Assembly (NCBI RefSeq): GCF_001625215.2
Contig: NC_030385.2
Coordinates: forward strand, 31,645,598-31,709,597
Length of the DNA: 64,000 nt
DNA from: Daucus carota subsp. sativus
Lineage: Eukaryota > Streptophyta > Magnoliopsida > Apiales > Apiaceae
Direction of reading: 5' to 3'
The notes beneath the pieces were generated by a model. It worked only from the letters and a program-made list of their open reading frames with translations, ran no database searches and was not told the origin of the DNA. The stretch's first letter is position 1, and each line of letters opens with the position of its first letter. Positions 33,470 through 54,983 of the stretch are shown piece after piece. The position numbers and the translations under genes are program-made.

Positions 33470-35357
33470 TACATAAGAATATAACGGTTGTCTATAATCT
33501 CGGATTCTAATACTCCAAAAAAATTGTAGATTCTCTGAAATTGGATTATATTATATAAATGATAAAGCTATAATTCAATTTAGTTTTCTTGTCCAAATAA
33601 ATTAAACCAGTAGCATTCAATATTATTGTTAATTTTATAAATCCTGTTTTGCCCTATAAAATATAATAATCACTAAAATCTTGTATAAACCATTCTCAAG
33701 CCGCTTAGCAAAATAAGTTCCAAAGAAATATAAAATTCTTTTTAGTAAAAAATGTATATTTAAGTACCTATTTTAATATACATATATGTTTGATATTTAT
33801 TCCTATGAGGAAAACATTTTTGTGTAATTTCTTTCGGGAAAAAAATTTATTTATTAGAAATAAAATAAGCCAAACGATTTTAATAATGTTTAAAATGACT
33901 TCATATGATAACAAAAAAGTATAAAATGACTTCATATGATAACTATTAATAATAGTAATAATATTGTATTAATTTTTGAGTAATTATTTTGATAAATTTT
34001 TATTATCAAATTAAAACTTTACTAATAAATTTACTAAGTAAGTTCAATTATCTACGATTAAAAAAGTTAAATTACATTTATCTTTAAAATATTATAAAAT
34101 AATTTTAGATTTTAGATATGAACTGAATTCTTTAGATTTTAAATTAATTAATTGAAGTTAAATGTCAAATCCGTGGTTAGAGGGAATTATTTATGTAGGT
34201 GATGGTTAAAATTAATGACACCCAGAAAAATTATTAAATAATTTTTTTTAGAAAATTGTTTTTTCTAATGATTTATTACACTTGTATTATGTATGATATC
34301 GTCTCGAAGAGAAGGAAGAGATCTTCGGTTCTAGGTTTTTATGATCTGATAAACAATCAAAGTCATTTAAATATTTCAATCAAAAAAAAGTTATTTAAAT
34401 ATTTCTGTTATTCCACATATATTTTAAAAAGAACGCTTAGTCTACAAGAACCGTTCAAGATCTTTTAAAAGAGGTTTTGATTAATAAAAAAAGAATCTAT
34501 TTTAACCGATTTGTCCATAGACACGACCATACATAATATAAATATCACATGTGGAGGGGATGAACAATTAGTTAGAGCGGCGGGTGATGTAACAAATTTG
34601 ATTGCAAAAGAGTGGAAATCGGTCACATTAATAATTACTTTCTGGGGAGTTTCAGTTGATATTTAAAAACTGCTTGAAGAGAGCTTTGTGATGAATTTAA
34701 AATCTTTTCTACTAGGTAATCTAGTATCCTTATGCATGAAAATAATCAATTTGATCGTTGTGGTCGGATTTGTTATGGATTTCTAACCACATGTCTTCAT
34801 AGGACCCTCTTATCTCTTTGTTCTCCGAACTCAGATTATGGAAGAAGGATAAGGAACCGAGAAGAACATATCAGCAACAATTTTTATTAAAAGACAGCTC
34901 ATGACGTTTATATCCATCTATTATGCGCCTCTGGTCTAGTATTAGATAGACCTCATACAATAACTGTACTAGATGTACCGTATCTTCTGTTTCATTTCAT
35001 CTGGAAAATCAAAAAATAATTTTTTTAATTATGAATCTACCATCAAAAATTAAATGTGTAATCTCAACATTCAATATCAGGGTTGATTGTTTTATAAATC
35101 AACATAGTTAACTCAACCAGTATCTTTCTCTACCTCCCCAGTTGCACCCAGTTCTACATTTCGAAAAATGAAATCATCGATCAATTGAGGAACAATATCA
35201 TTGTTTTTGTCCAATAAGATACCAAAGTGGATGATCTAATCATTCCATATCGCGGGAAATCCTTTGCTAACATGGATTCCTATTTATCAACGATATTTCA
35301 TGATCAAGACTATTAGCTGGATCTCATGAAATTATTTCATAAAAGTTCACTGATATT
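33470..35357. other. Gene-free AT-rich intergenic region
   Basis: I find no coding family, RNA gene or element with clear ends here. Confidence 0.55.
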
Positions 35358-35837
35358 TGTTGAGTGGCTGTCAACCCAAGCTACATATCGGAAAGATAAA
35401 TAAGATTTGTCTTGTATATAACCAGCCAACTAACTTCATTAGTATGAGGCCTTTTGGGAGGAGTCTAAAAACAAATCCGTATGGGCTTGACCAAGGGCAT
35501 GACGGACAATATAATACTAATGCGGAGTTAACCAATGTTGCATGGGCCAACAAATAGCATCAAAGTTGGAATTGCTACATGAGGTCTTGGACGATGTGTA
35601 AATGTCACAAGATTGGTGGTTCTTGGATTGAGGGGATATTGTTGAGTGGGCCGAAGTCAACCCAAGTCTCATATTAGAAAAATAAAGAAGTTTTGTTTTG
35701 AATATAAGCAATTAAATAACTCTATTAGTATAAGACCTTTTGCAATAAGCTCAAAAACAAATATGTGTGGGTTTAACCACAACCCAGAGGACAATATCAT
35801 GCTAACACGGAATTAATGAGTGTCGCGTAGCCAAATA
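35358..35837 (+). mobile_element. TRIM (terminal-repeat retrotransposon in miniature)
   Basis: Two direct repeats, 35358-35552 and 35640-35837, start TGTTGAGTGG and share GTCAACCCAAG, TATTAGTATRAG and a GGACAATAT motif. They are diverged, so the copy is old. The 87 bases between hold a degenerate Met-tRNA-like primer site and GAGGGGATAT before the second repeat, which serves as the polypurine tract. There is no coding capacity, as usual for TRIMs. Confidence 0.75.
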
Positions 35838-36553
35838 ATATCATATTTTTACAAAACAAATCAACTTGGATTCTTGAATAATCCACATCACTTGTGCTTT
35901 TATTTTAATGTCGGACCCCATTATCATAATTTGAAACATTAATACACCATATTTCACAATCTGAAAAAATGCCCCCAATATCACTTATTAACACGCTATG
36001 TTGTGTAACATTTTCGATATTAATCAAGAAGACTACTTTGTGTAGGGCTTATTGTGGTTAAAAGAATAAAAGGTTATTTCTTGTGGAGTTTTATTGAGGT
36101 TAAAAAAACAAAACACTATACGATGTAGCATTTTTTTGAGTTTAAAAAAACAAAACGCTACTTCATGTAGCATTTTTCCAGGGTTGAAAGAACAAAACGC
36201 TACACGATATAGTATCTCCTTCCAAAATCGGCCAAAATCAGAAACATTAAATTATCTGGCATTAATAAAAAAATCATTTAGAATTATTTTTTCTAATTCT
36301 GTTATTCGGTGAGTGAAATGTACAGCCAATTTGTGTACATTACAAGATAATTTTTATAATCTTTTTGCAGTAGAAATTGCATGTAAACTGTTCACTTGCA
36401 ATTGTGCAAGACAAAAATGGAAAATTTGGCTTCTAACGAACTACTTCACACTCCCGTCATTGACATTTTACAAGATTCAAATACAAAAACACGTCACTTA
36501 CAAGATCCAAGTACAAAACCACCTAATTTTTAAGTACTTGAAACTAAACTGGT
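35838..36553. other. Intergenic 3' of the TPR-MYND-SET gene, with a short tandem repeat
   Basis: About four imperfect copies of a roughly 45-48-base unit lie at 36040-36215, each with AAAAACAAAACGCTAC and ATGTAGCATTTTT-like parts. No gene is supported. The ORF through it simply repeats the unit. Confidence 0.6.
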
Positions 36554-47253
<10,700 letters not shown>

Positions 47254-48170
47254 TTTCAGGGGTTAGAGAAGGCTTCGTAGCAATAACCCGCTATTTATAA
47301 CAAGGGTTTTATAATCCGAAAAGCAGGGTCTAGGTTCTAAAAAAACGGGGTGCATTAGTATTGCTGAAATTCGATCACTTGTCGCGAGTACTTGTTTGAG
47401 GTAAATTTTTTATAATCTGTAATTTTCTAATTTTCATATGAATTAATTGTAAATCTCTTAATTTGGGTTTACAGGTACTTCAACTGATATATTTTTGAAA
47501 ATTGTAATTTGCTATCGTTATTGTTTTGCACTTTGTATTCGACATTTTTCTATTCAGTTTCATTAAATCTTTCTGTTTAACATTACATAAGTAAGAGAGA
47601 CTTGAAAAACACGTTCTAAATGATCTTCTTCCACTATTTAGCAATATATCATGAATTTATTTATATTAGTACTAAATACTAATTTTATTTAACTTAGTTT
47701 CTATTTTTTTCCATCATAAAAATACGAGAGTTTGTCAAAATTACTTGATTAACTATGTTTCACGGTTTCACCACGATGATAGTCATTCTATCACGCATTT
47801 TCATTACCTCTTTGAGTGACTTCTGATATTCGTTCACCGACATTTGTAGAACATGGTAGTTCATGGTATCGAAAGAAGAAGAAAGAAGAGAAATGGAAAG
47901 AGAAATTTACAGAAGAGAAATGGAAAGAGAAAGAAGACAAATGAGAAGAAGGCAAATGGAAATGGAGGAAAACAGAGGCTATAGCTAGGTGGGAATATAT
48001 GCAGATAGGTGGGAATATATACAGCATGACTACAAGTGTGTGATATAACAGTGTCTTTGACAACCGCTCTAATTCTCGAGTTTTTTTCGGTAGTCGCAAT
48101 TTATTGATCTCTCACCTTCTTGGGTTTGTATTAGGGGTGATCATCAAACCGCAGGATCCATGTGATTCAT

Positions 48171-48286
48171 TTGAAAACTCTTTCATCACTCTTATGCACC
48201 TAAACCTTGAGTTTCTCTTCTTTATCACTTGAAAACTCTTTCATTACTCTTATGCACCTCAACCTTGAGCTTCTCTTCTTTATCAC
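48171..48286. repeat. 58-base tandem duplication, two copies
   Basis: 48171-48228 and 48229-48286 differ at only a few positions. Each contains CTTATGCACCT and TTCTCTTCTTTATCAC. Confidence 0.85.
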
Positions 48287-48334
48287 TTGTGCTAACCTTC
48301 AAATGATATTGTTGATTCCTCTATGACCAAGATC

Positions 48335-48425
48335 AGATACCACTCGTTGGACTAGCTAAGCGAGCTTAACTCCACAATAATAAGATATTGTCCGATTTGG
48401 GTCGAGCCCGCACGGTTTTGTTTTT
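48335..48425 (-). mobile_element. TRIM-type fragment
   Basis: On the minus strand the order is CGGACAATATCTTATTATTG, GGAGTTAAG, then TGGTATCTGATC. This resembles a TRIM LTR end followed by a Met-tRNA primer site. Only one end is recognisable, so it is an old remnant. Confidence 0.5.
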
Positions 48426-48890
48426 CTACATCTATTATACTTTAAAATGTTCTTTTTCAATTTTGAAGATCATGTAAGAATAGTTACTAATTATCGGTCA
48501 AAGTTTGGTCAATTTAACAACAAAAAATCAAACAAGACAGATAAATTGAGACGGAAGAATATACCGTTATCTTTAAAATATGATTAATCTGAGTGCTATG
48601 ACAATCTAAACTCGTCTTGGTACCTATGATATACAACTTTTCTGCCACATAATTGTGGAGGCTAAAGCTTTTGCATATATTTTCATGGATTCCTATTCTT
48701 ACATCAGTTGCTCAGTTCTGACAATCTAGCCTATAAATTATAAAGCTACATTTCCGCAAATACAAAACTTTCTACAGATGTGCTCGATCCAGTCAGCAGG
48801 CAGTGATTCCCATTTGCTTGCCATTTCAGTATAGCAGACATGGATCCAAGCATCCCAGGGCAAAAACTATCATAAATTTCTACCTGATAA

Positions 48891-51737
48891 TTATTCAGCC
48901 TCCGATTCTTCACTTTCACTTTCCAAGTACATCTCTGTTGCTTCACCACCTGGTAAGTTAGCTTCTTCTTCCTCTCTCCTTTTCCTCTCCGCTTCTTTGT
49001 CCCTCTCCGTTGACCTGGACTTTGCTATTTCTAGCCTCATACTCACTGTTTCCCATGACACTAGCTTCTCAAGAAATGTTGAAATATACTCCTCCCTTCG
49101 GTTCTGTTGAATTGACACAAATAATTGCATCAAAATATGATTCAAAGAAGCCAACAAAAGAAAACTTGACTAATACCAGATCATGCATTCTTACCTCATA
49201 GTCAATGTAGTATGAATGCTGCAATAGGAAAACAAAAAGCAATTGAAAAGGAAAAAATAAATCAGCTCTTCAATCAAGAAACTTTAAGTGCAATTACTTT
49301 CTGTAAGAAAACAGTAGTTTAACATTACAAAATACCAACGTACCTCCCAGACATCTATTGTGAGGATGGGCTGCAACAACCAATCAATATAATCAGATTC
49401 TTAAAATTACAAGGAGATGCTAGGGAATTGTAGAGTTGAAAAACCAATTTCTATCAAAAACGACAAAGTTCACATATGAAGTTGTAAAGCTCGCTGTACT
49501 TCAATGAGAATCGGTTAACTCCATCTAAAAGTTTAAGAAAACATAATTACTCACAAAGTAATCCCAGACAAGCGGATTTACAGCATTCGGACTCTTAACC
49601 ACTACAAGCTTCTTGTCCTCCTCCTTTGGGAGTGGGTTCACAGCATTACCTACATCGAGCCTGTTTGCTTTGTCTAGAATAAAGCAAATCAATGGAGCCT
49701 TTAAGTCGTCAGTGTACAAAAACAGTAATATTAAATAGCCATATATTAAGACAAGACAATAAGAAAAGTTCTTTTTTTCTTGATTTGGGGGAGGAATGGA
49801 AGCAAGAGAACCACTTACATGCAAGCCAGGCCCAACCAGAACCAAACTGAGATGATGCTGCCAACTTGAATTCTTCAACAAAAGCATCAAAGGACCCAAA
49901 ATCTCTGTTTATAAGCTTTAAAAGGTCTCCAGATGGCTTTCCGCCGCCACCTGGTGCCATAGATTCCCAAAAGAACTCATGGTTCCAAGTCTGCAACATG
50001 GAAAAGTTAAAACTATTTAGCAAAAAAAAAAGTTAAAACTACAAATATGACGCAGAAATAAAATTAGTCTGTAAATATGAAAGGGTGTGGGTTATCTGGG
50101 AGCCTGATTAATAAGAGGAAAACAGTATATGCAAATCCCAGAATATAAATGTTGGAGAAAGTACCAGTCAAGTGAGATGGGAATTCGCATAGTTTGGCAA
50201 CTTTTTAACAAAGATTATAGTCTGTTTGCTTTTAAAAGATTGCATAATATTAACAGAGATGTACAAACAGTGAACAATCTACTTTAATGTGAAAAATGTG
50301 ACACACCTGTGCAGCATTGTTAAATGCCGGAAGGATATCACCTTTGTTGTATGAAACAAGTACCACACCTTCCAAAGTCAATCCATCCAGTTCTGTTCCA
50401 ACAATTTGCTTGTTTAGGTTGTCCACATAGCCCCTCTGGTGTCTTCCCCAATGATACTCCAGAGTTTCCTTGCTCATGTGTGGCTCCAAAGCATTCTAAA
50501 ACATATCCACAGATTAGAATAAGAACAATCTAGTATATGCTTCATGATTCCGCTGATTGGCACAGATGCAAATTAATTCCACTCATCTATGAATACGTCG
50601 GTCTACCTTTGTACAATTGAAACCAGAAAGTAACACTTAAGGGCTCGTTCTAGATGTATTTCCCTACTTAGCAAAACTTACTCAATTTCTTATCAAAGGA
50701 GACAACAAAACTCTGGCTGGAGGTTGCCCAAAATTAAAAAATTGAACATCAAAATTTTAAACAGATAAGAATACTAAGATTTATGTGGTGACAGAGCTTC
50801 ATAAACTTTGGGTAAGATCAGTCTTTTAAAATTAATGTCAAAGCATTACATCTTGAGCTAAAAGCAGAACATTTACTTCTCTTTGCCACAGAGTTAAAAC
50901 AAAATAGATATATCAAGGCTTACGAGCATATATGGAGGAGGTTTCAACTCGATTTTCGCAGTTACTACTTGTTGACCAGATCTCCTCTTAAACTGCTTCT
51001 GCACAAAATAAAGTAGCTGACTCAGGATTTGCATAGTATAACCAGACACGAAATGTCACAAAACTGGGTACTACACTGGCAACTACATTAACTGTTAAAA
51101 GAGCTGATGTGACACGTGGACACTACCATTTCTCAAGCATTCTACACCAATTTCAAATCTTATTCTTTTGTGCCGATTTGTCCAATAAAGACCTCTCCGC
51201 GTTAGATTAAAATTTTAGGCAGCTACATATTTCTTATAAGCACCTAATATTTCTAAATAATTTCATGGATTCATCAAAAAGTTACTCTATTATAATTACA
51301 ATGGGAATATTTGCACGAACATTTGATAGAATCGATTATTAATATAAAACGGCATCTTACACGTAAAACTATCTATACGTCTAGAGTTATGTTCCACTAC
51401 AAAGCTTTTGAACCCACACACAAACTAAAATAAAGCGAAGAAATAAATAATTGAAGACACTCTAACAGACATTTCATCAAACACATGTCCCCATTCATAC
51501 TATAATCATGATTTTTAAGCTCAATAAAAAATGTTGGATATAACAAAGTGAATATAATAAACCTGTTTGTTGTTCCAAACGAAGCTCCGAGTGGACTCAC
51601 TTAACTCTGTTGTAGCAATATAAAGTATGTTAATAACTCAGTTATAGATACAATTATATGTTGAGATTATAACAACAACTGTGTGAATGCGGACCTTGTC
51701 TCGGGAGAAACGCACACGTCAGCAGACTCGCCGACAT
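48891..51737 (-). CDS. FSD2: Iron superoxide dismutase, chloroplast
   Basis: Nine exons give 301 residues in frame: 51737-51695, 51606-51563, 50998-50924, 50495-50307, 49990-49819, 49673-49555, 49370-49344, 49218-49195 and 49103-48891. It converts superoxide to hydrogen peroxide and oxygen. By family it works with FSD3 at plastid nucleoids. The N-terminal 45 or so residues are a likely transit peptide. Metal ligands are visible: His in [13 protein letters not shown], His in TWNHEFFW, and Asp and His in TIDVWEHSYY. The Gln of NNAAQ marks an Fe enzyme. The exon 5/6 junction restores WLAYKANRL. The acidic C-terminal extension (residues about 255-301, ending ESEESEAE) and length match Arabidopsis FSD2 (305 aa as I recall), not the shorter FSD3. 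Confidence 0.95.
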
Positions 51738-51913
51738 TTTCGCCGGAGATTGTTTACTACTGTGGGAGATTCTACTGAGCTCAACTTAAACTTGATGTTT
51801 ACTGTTTAGTTTTTGTTGCGCGGATAATGTTAGTCAGGCCTGTGTTTTGTGTTATTCAAATAAACGGTCTATTGGAAGATACGTGTAATATATGTATAAA
51901 TTGAATTTTCATT

Positions 51914-51986
51914 GCGGGGATAGCTCAGTTGGGAGAGCGCCAGACTGAAGATCTGGAGGTCAGGTGTTCGATCCACCTTCACCGCA
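51914..51986 (+). tRNA. tRNA-Phe (GAA)
   Basis: 73 bases with acceptor stem GCGGGGA/TCACCGC, box A TAGCTCAGTTGG, anticodon loop CTGAAGA, box B GTTCGATCC and discriminator A. No intron. CCA is not encoded, as expected of a nuclear gene. A T run follows (TTTTTA near 51998) as Pol III terminator. Identical to 54428-54500. Confidence 0.96.
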
Positions 51987-52538
51987 TGTGTTTGTCTTTT
52001 TATTTGAGATTCTTTGCATGCTTTTTCCAGACTGGGGCATATTGTTATCTGTGTACTTCAACTTTTGATGCCTGCTTAAGCTCACACAATGATTGTTATA
52101 AAAATGCATCTTCTGTAAACTTCCTTTGTTATAAAAATGCATCTTCTGTAAACTTCCTTAAGCATATATAATGATTAATTTTGTGTCTGTTACAAATACA
52201 AACGCTAGGAGATTCGCACCTTACAAAAATGTGTCCAGAAAAAGTCTATTCAGGTAAGCAAATCATGACCATTTTTAGAGAAAATGAAACAGAATACTAC
52301 AATTAATCGATTGTCCAGCATTAAGCAATGAGATGGTAACAACTAACAAGTAGTGTAAAATATGTATAGTGGTATACAAATATGAGACCAAGTATCTTAC
52401 AATTAGGAAATACATTATGCATGTTTTACAAGTTTGCAATCATCCTAAGAAAAGTCAATAGTGTTTAATATTTACATAAAACTATCAATAATTGCTCAGG
52501 GACACTTATAAGAAGCTGAAATACCTAAATCCAGGAAA
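51987..52538. other. Intergenic, small tandem duplication
   Basis: A 32-base unit (TTGTTATAAAAATGCATC...) occurs twice in tandem at about 52093-52157. Otherwise nothing is recognised. This is the 3' side of the PPR gene. Confidence 0.6.
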
Positions 52539-54278
52539 CTATTGCAAGAACTTCTTCTGCAAAGCATGAAGAGCAGGATCATGTTCTTTCAATTCCAGTA
52601 GGTCCAGCAACATGGAGGTGGTCGAAGCATCTGCAGAGAAACCACGACCACGCATCTTGTCTATAAGTGCACCTCCTTCATGATACTTCTTATACCGAAA
52701 ATAACCGCGGATCAGTATGTTGTAGGTACACTCATTTGGCAAGCAGTTTTCAGCTTCCATTTGCCCAATAAGCTTATTTGCTTCATCTAGTAGCCCCTCT
52801 TCACAGTATGCTCGAATCATCATAGTGTATGTCTTGACACTAGGCTTCAAACCTTTTGAAGGCAAGCTGTCAAAAAGACTTTTTGCCTTTTCAAGATGTC
52901 CGTTCTTGTTTAATCCGTCAATGAGAATGCTGTATACATATATATTAGGAACTAACCCACTGGATTCCATCATGTGAAACAAGGACAACGCTTCAACAAC
53001 GCAGCGGTTCTTGCACAGACCGTGCAACATGATAAGGCATGTCACTTTGTCTAGATGAATACCTAGATTTAACATCTTCTCCTTATAAAATTTACGTGCT
53101 TCAACATGTCTACCTGAATCAAAAAAACCTTGCAATATAGTATTGTACGTCTGAATAGTTGGTGTCAAACCTTCACAGGGCATTTGTTGGAAAAGATCTA
53201 TTGCATTGTCCACTTTCAGCTTCTTACAATAACCTTTGATCAAGATATTATAGCTATAAGTATTATGAGATATCCCCTTACTCTTCATGGTTTCAAGCAC
53301 TTCTAAAGCCTTATCAACTTCTCCCCGCAAGCAATATCCATCCATTAGTGTACAATAAGTGACTTCATTAGGATACAGACCTCTTTGGACCATAATTTCC
53401 ACCCAATCTTGAGCATCTTTCATCTTTCCTTCTTTCCCGTATGCATCAATCAAAATATTGTAAGTATGGACATTTGGAGAGATCTTCTTAATCTCCATCT
53501 CTCTTAGCAATTTAGAGATATCATCCCATCGACTGAAGTCGCAAAGACCTTGGATCAATGAGCTATACGTTACAACATCCGCCAGTACGCCTTTCCTAGT
53601 CATTTCACAGAGAAGGCCTAATGCTTCATCCACCAATCTATGTTTACATAAACTGTCAATAATTGTGCTATAAGTTACTGTATTGGGTTGGCAACCTTTC
53701 TTCTTCATATACTTGAACAACTTAACAGCCATATTGGTGTGACCAGTCTTGCAAAGCCCGTTAATGATGGTATTATAGGAAACTACATCGTGTTTCATAT
53801 CATCAAATCTAATAAGCTTCTTAAACAAATGCTCCGCCTCCACAAACTTATCTTGGGAAATAAGCCCCCGGATGAGAGTGTTGTAAGTAAAGACATCGGC
53901 CACAAGACCACATTTGATGATCCCACCGAGAAACGAAAAGGCAAAGTCAAGTCTATTCAAGTGACAACAACAATTGATGACAGTATTAAATGTAACTATA
54001 TTAGCTGGTATGCATAAAACACGCATATCACGAAACAGAGAAACCGCAAAGGCATATTGTTGCATTTTTACGAGGGCGGCTAACAGTTGAGTGAAGTCGA
54101 TAACCGTAGGCAGAGGCTTCATAAGGAGCATTTTGTCGAACACAACAAGAGCATCATCGAGTTTATCGAAACCGACCTTGGACTTTTGTAACAGTAACTG
54201 TTGAAGCTGAGCACGAGTAGTAGTAGTAGTAGTTCGTGCTACGGCAGCTGAAGTAGTAAATGCTCTTATCATCATCAT
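52539..54278 (-). CDS. P-class PPR protein, restorer-of-fertility-like
   Basis: Intron-less, 579 residues. It starts MMMIRAFTTS followed by a Thr-rich stretch, a plausible mitochondrial presequence. About 13-14 tandem 35-residue PPR motifs follow from residue about 40 to 560 (for example, NIVTFNTVINCCC, DVFTYNTLIRGL, NTVTYSTIIDSLCK, NVHTYNILIDAYGK). All are of the plain P type, with no E or DYW tail, so RNA binding, cleavage or stabilisation is expected, not editing. The N-terminal motif DALVVFDKMLLMKPLPTVID is characteristic of restorer-like (RFL) PPR proteins, which act on mitochondrial transcripts. The frame is intact. The gene sits between two identical tRNA-Phe genes and between FSD2 and RAF2. 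The RNA target cannot be read without applying the PPR code. Confidence 0.9.
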   Translation of the reverse strand: MMMIRAFTTSAAVARTTTTTTRAQLQQLLLQKSKVGFDKLDDALVVFDKMLLMKPLPTVIDFTQLLAALVKMQQYAFAVSLFRDMRVLCIPANIVTFNTVINCCCHLNRLDFAFSFLGGIIKCGLVADVFTYNTLIRGLISQDKFVEAEHLFKKLIRFDDMKHDVVSYNTIINGLCKTGHTNMAVKLFKYMKKKGCQPNTVTYSTIIDSLCKHRLVDEALGLLCEMTRKGVLADVVTYSSLIQGLCDFSRWDDISKLLREMEIKKISPNVHTYNILIDAYGKEGKMKDAQDWVEIMVQRGLYPNEVTYCTLMDGYCLRGEVDKALEVLETMKSKGISHNTYSYNILIKGYCKKLKVDNAIDLFQQMPCEGLTPTIQTYNTILQGFFDSGRHVEARKFYKEKMLNLGIHLDKVTCLIMLHGLCKNRCVVEALSLFHMMESSGLVPNIYVYSILIDGLNKNGHLEKAKSLFDSLPSKGLKPSVKTYTMMIRAYCEEGLLDEANKLIGQMEAENCLPNECTYNILIRGYFRYKKYHEGGALIDKMRGRGFSADASTTSMLLDLLELKEHDPALHALQKKFLQ

Positions 54279-54427
54279 CTCCGATTCTTACAAACTCAAG
54301 GAACTGGTGAATCTTTTTGAAAAACTGCGCCTTTTTTTTGTTTTTGAATACAAAGGCTTAAATAGTCAAATATATATATAGCATATTTCTTATAATAATA
54401 TAATAATAAAGTAACTTTTCACACATT

Positions 54428-54500
54428 GCGGGGATAGCTCAGTTGGGAGAGCGCCAGACTGAAGATCTGGAGGTCAGGTGTTCGATCCACCTTCACCGCA
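54428..54500 (+). tRNA. tRNA-Phe (GAA), second copy
   Basis: 73 bases identical to 51914-51986, followed by TTTTTA near 54508. The flanks differ apart from ATT just before the gene. Confidence 0.96.
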
Positions 54501-54983
54501 TTCTCACTTTTTATTTCCTGTGTTCACTTATAAGTTTTACAAGTATGAAGAAAAAGCAATGTAAAGAATGCATATGTTTCAGCTATCTTCTGTCAGCTTT
54601 ATTTTTGGCAATTTTCACTAATTTATTTTATAGTTTGTTGTTAAGAATATTATAACTCGATGTGTGTGAAGGAAGATCAATGGTAGGAGACCTAAAAAAC
54701 TAAACACAGATGGTATAAGGATGTGTAGTTTCAATTTACATTTCCTGGTTTGTCACTTTGAATGAGGCCGTCCCAGATTAAAGCAAGAAATGAACTATTT
54801 ATGAAGGAGTTTGGCTGATCTATCTTTGTTTCTCAAATGCAATTACAATCCTCCGATATGCTATGTTGAATTTAAGATAAAACAAAATTTTATTACATGT
54901 GTGTTTTGATAAGACGATACTTAGTGAAATTAAGCTTTGCTTCTTCCAGCTTGCACTGATGTAAAAGTAGAAGTAGAGGTGAG
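54501..54983. other. Intergenic, no gene seen
   Basis: Sequence between the second tRNA gene and the RAF2 stop. Nothing recognisable. Confidence 0.55.

Larger units (their letters stand above)
47254..48890. other. Intergenic between the TPR-MYND-SET promoter and the FSD2 3' end
   Basis: No gene is seen. The right part holds a purine-rich stretch (47870-47970), a two-copy 58-base tandem repeat and a TRIM-like fragment. Confidence 0.55.

Noticed and set aside
34256-34468. 70-codon ORF in the 33.5-35.3 kb gap
   Set aside because: AT-rich, no family signal, no splice or promoter context.
36040-36215. CRISPR-like repeat array
   Set aside because: Units are imperfect and directly adjacent without spacers, in a plant genome.
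53688-54017. 109-codon ORF on + inside the PPR gene
   Set aside because: It is the antisense shadow of the PPR repeats, with no family match.
51914-54500. Organellar origin of the two tRNA-Phe genes
   Set aside because: The sequence is that of the nuclear cytosolic tRNA-Phe type and no flanking plastid or mitochondrial sequence is present.
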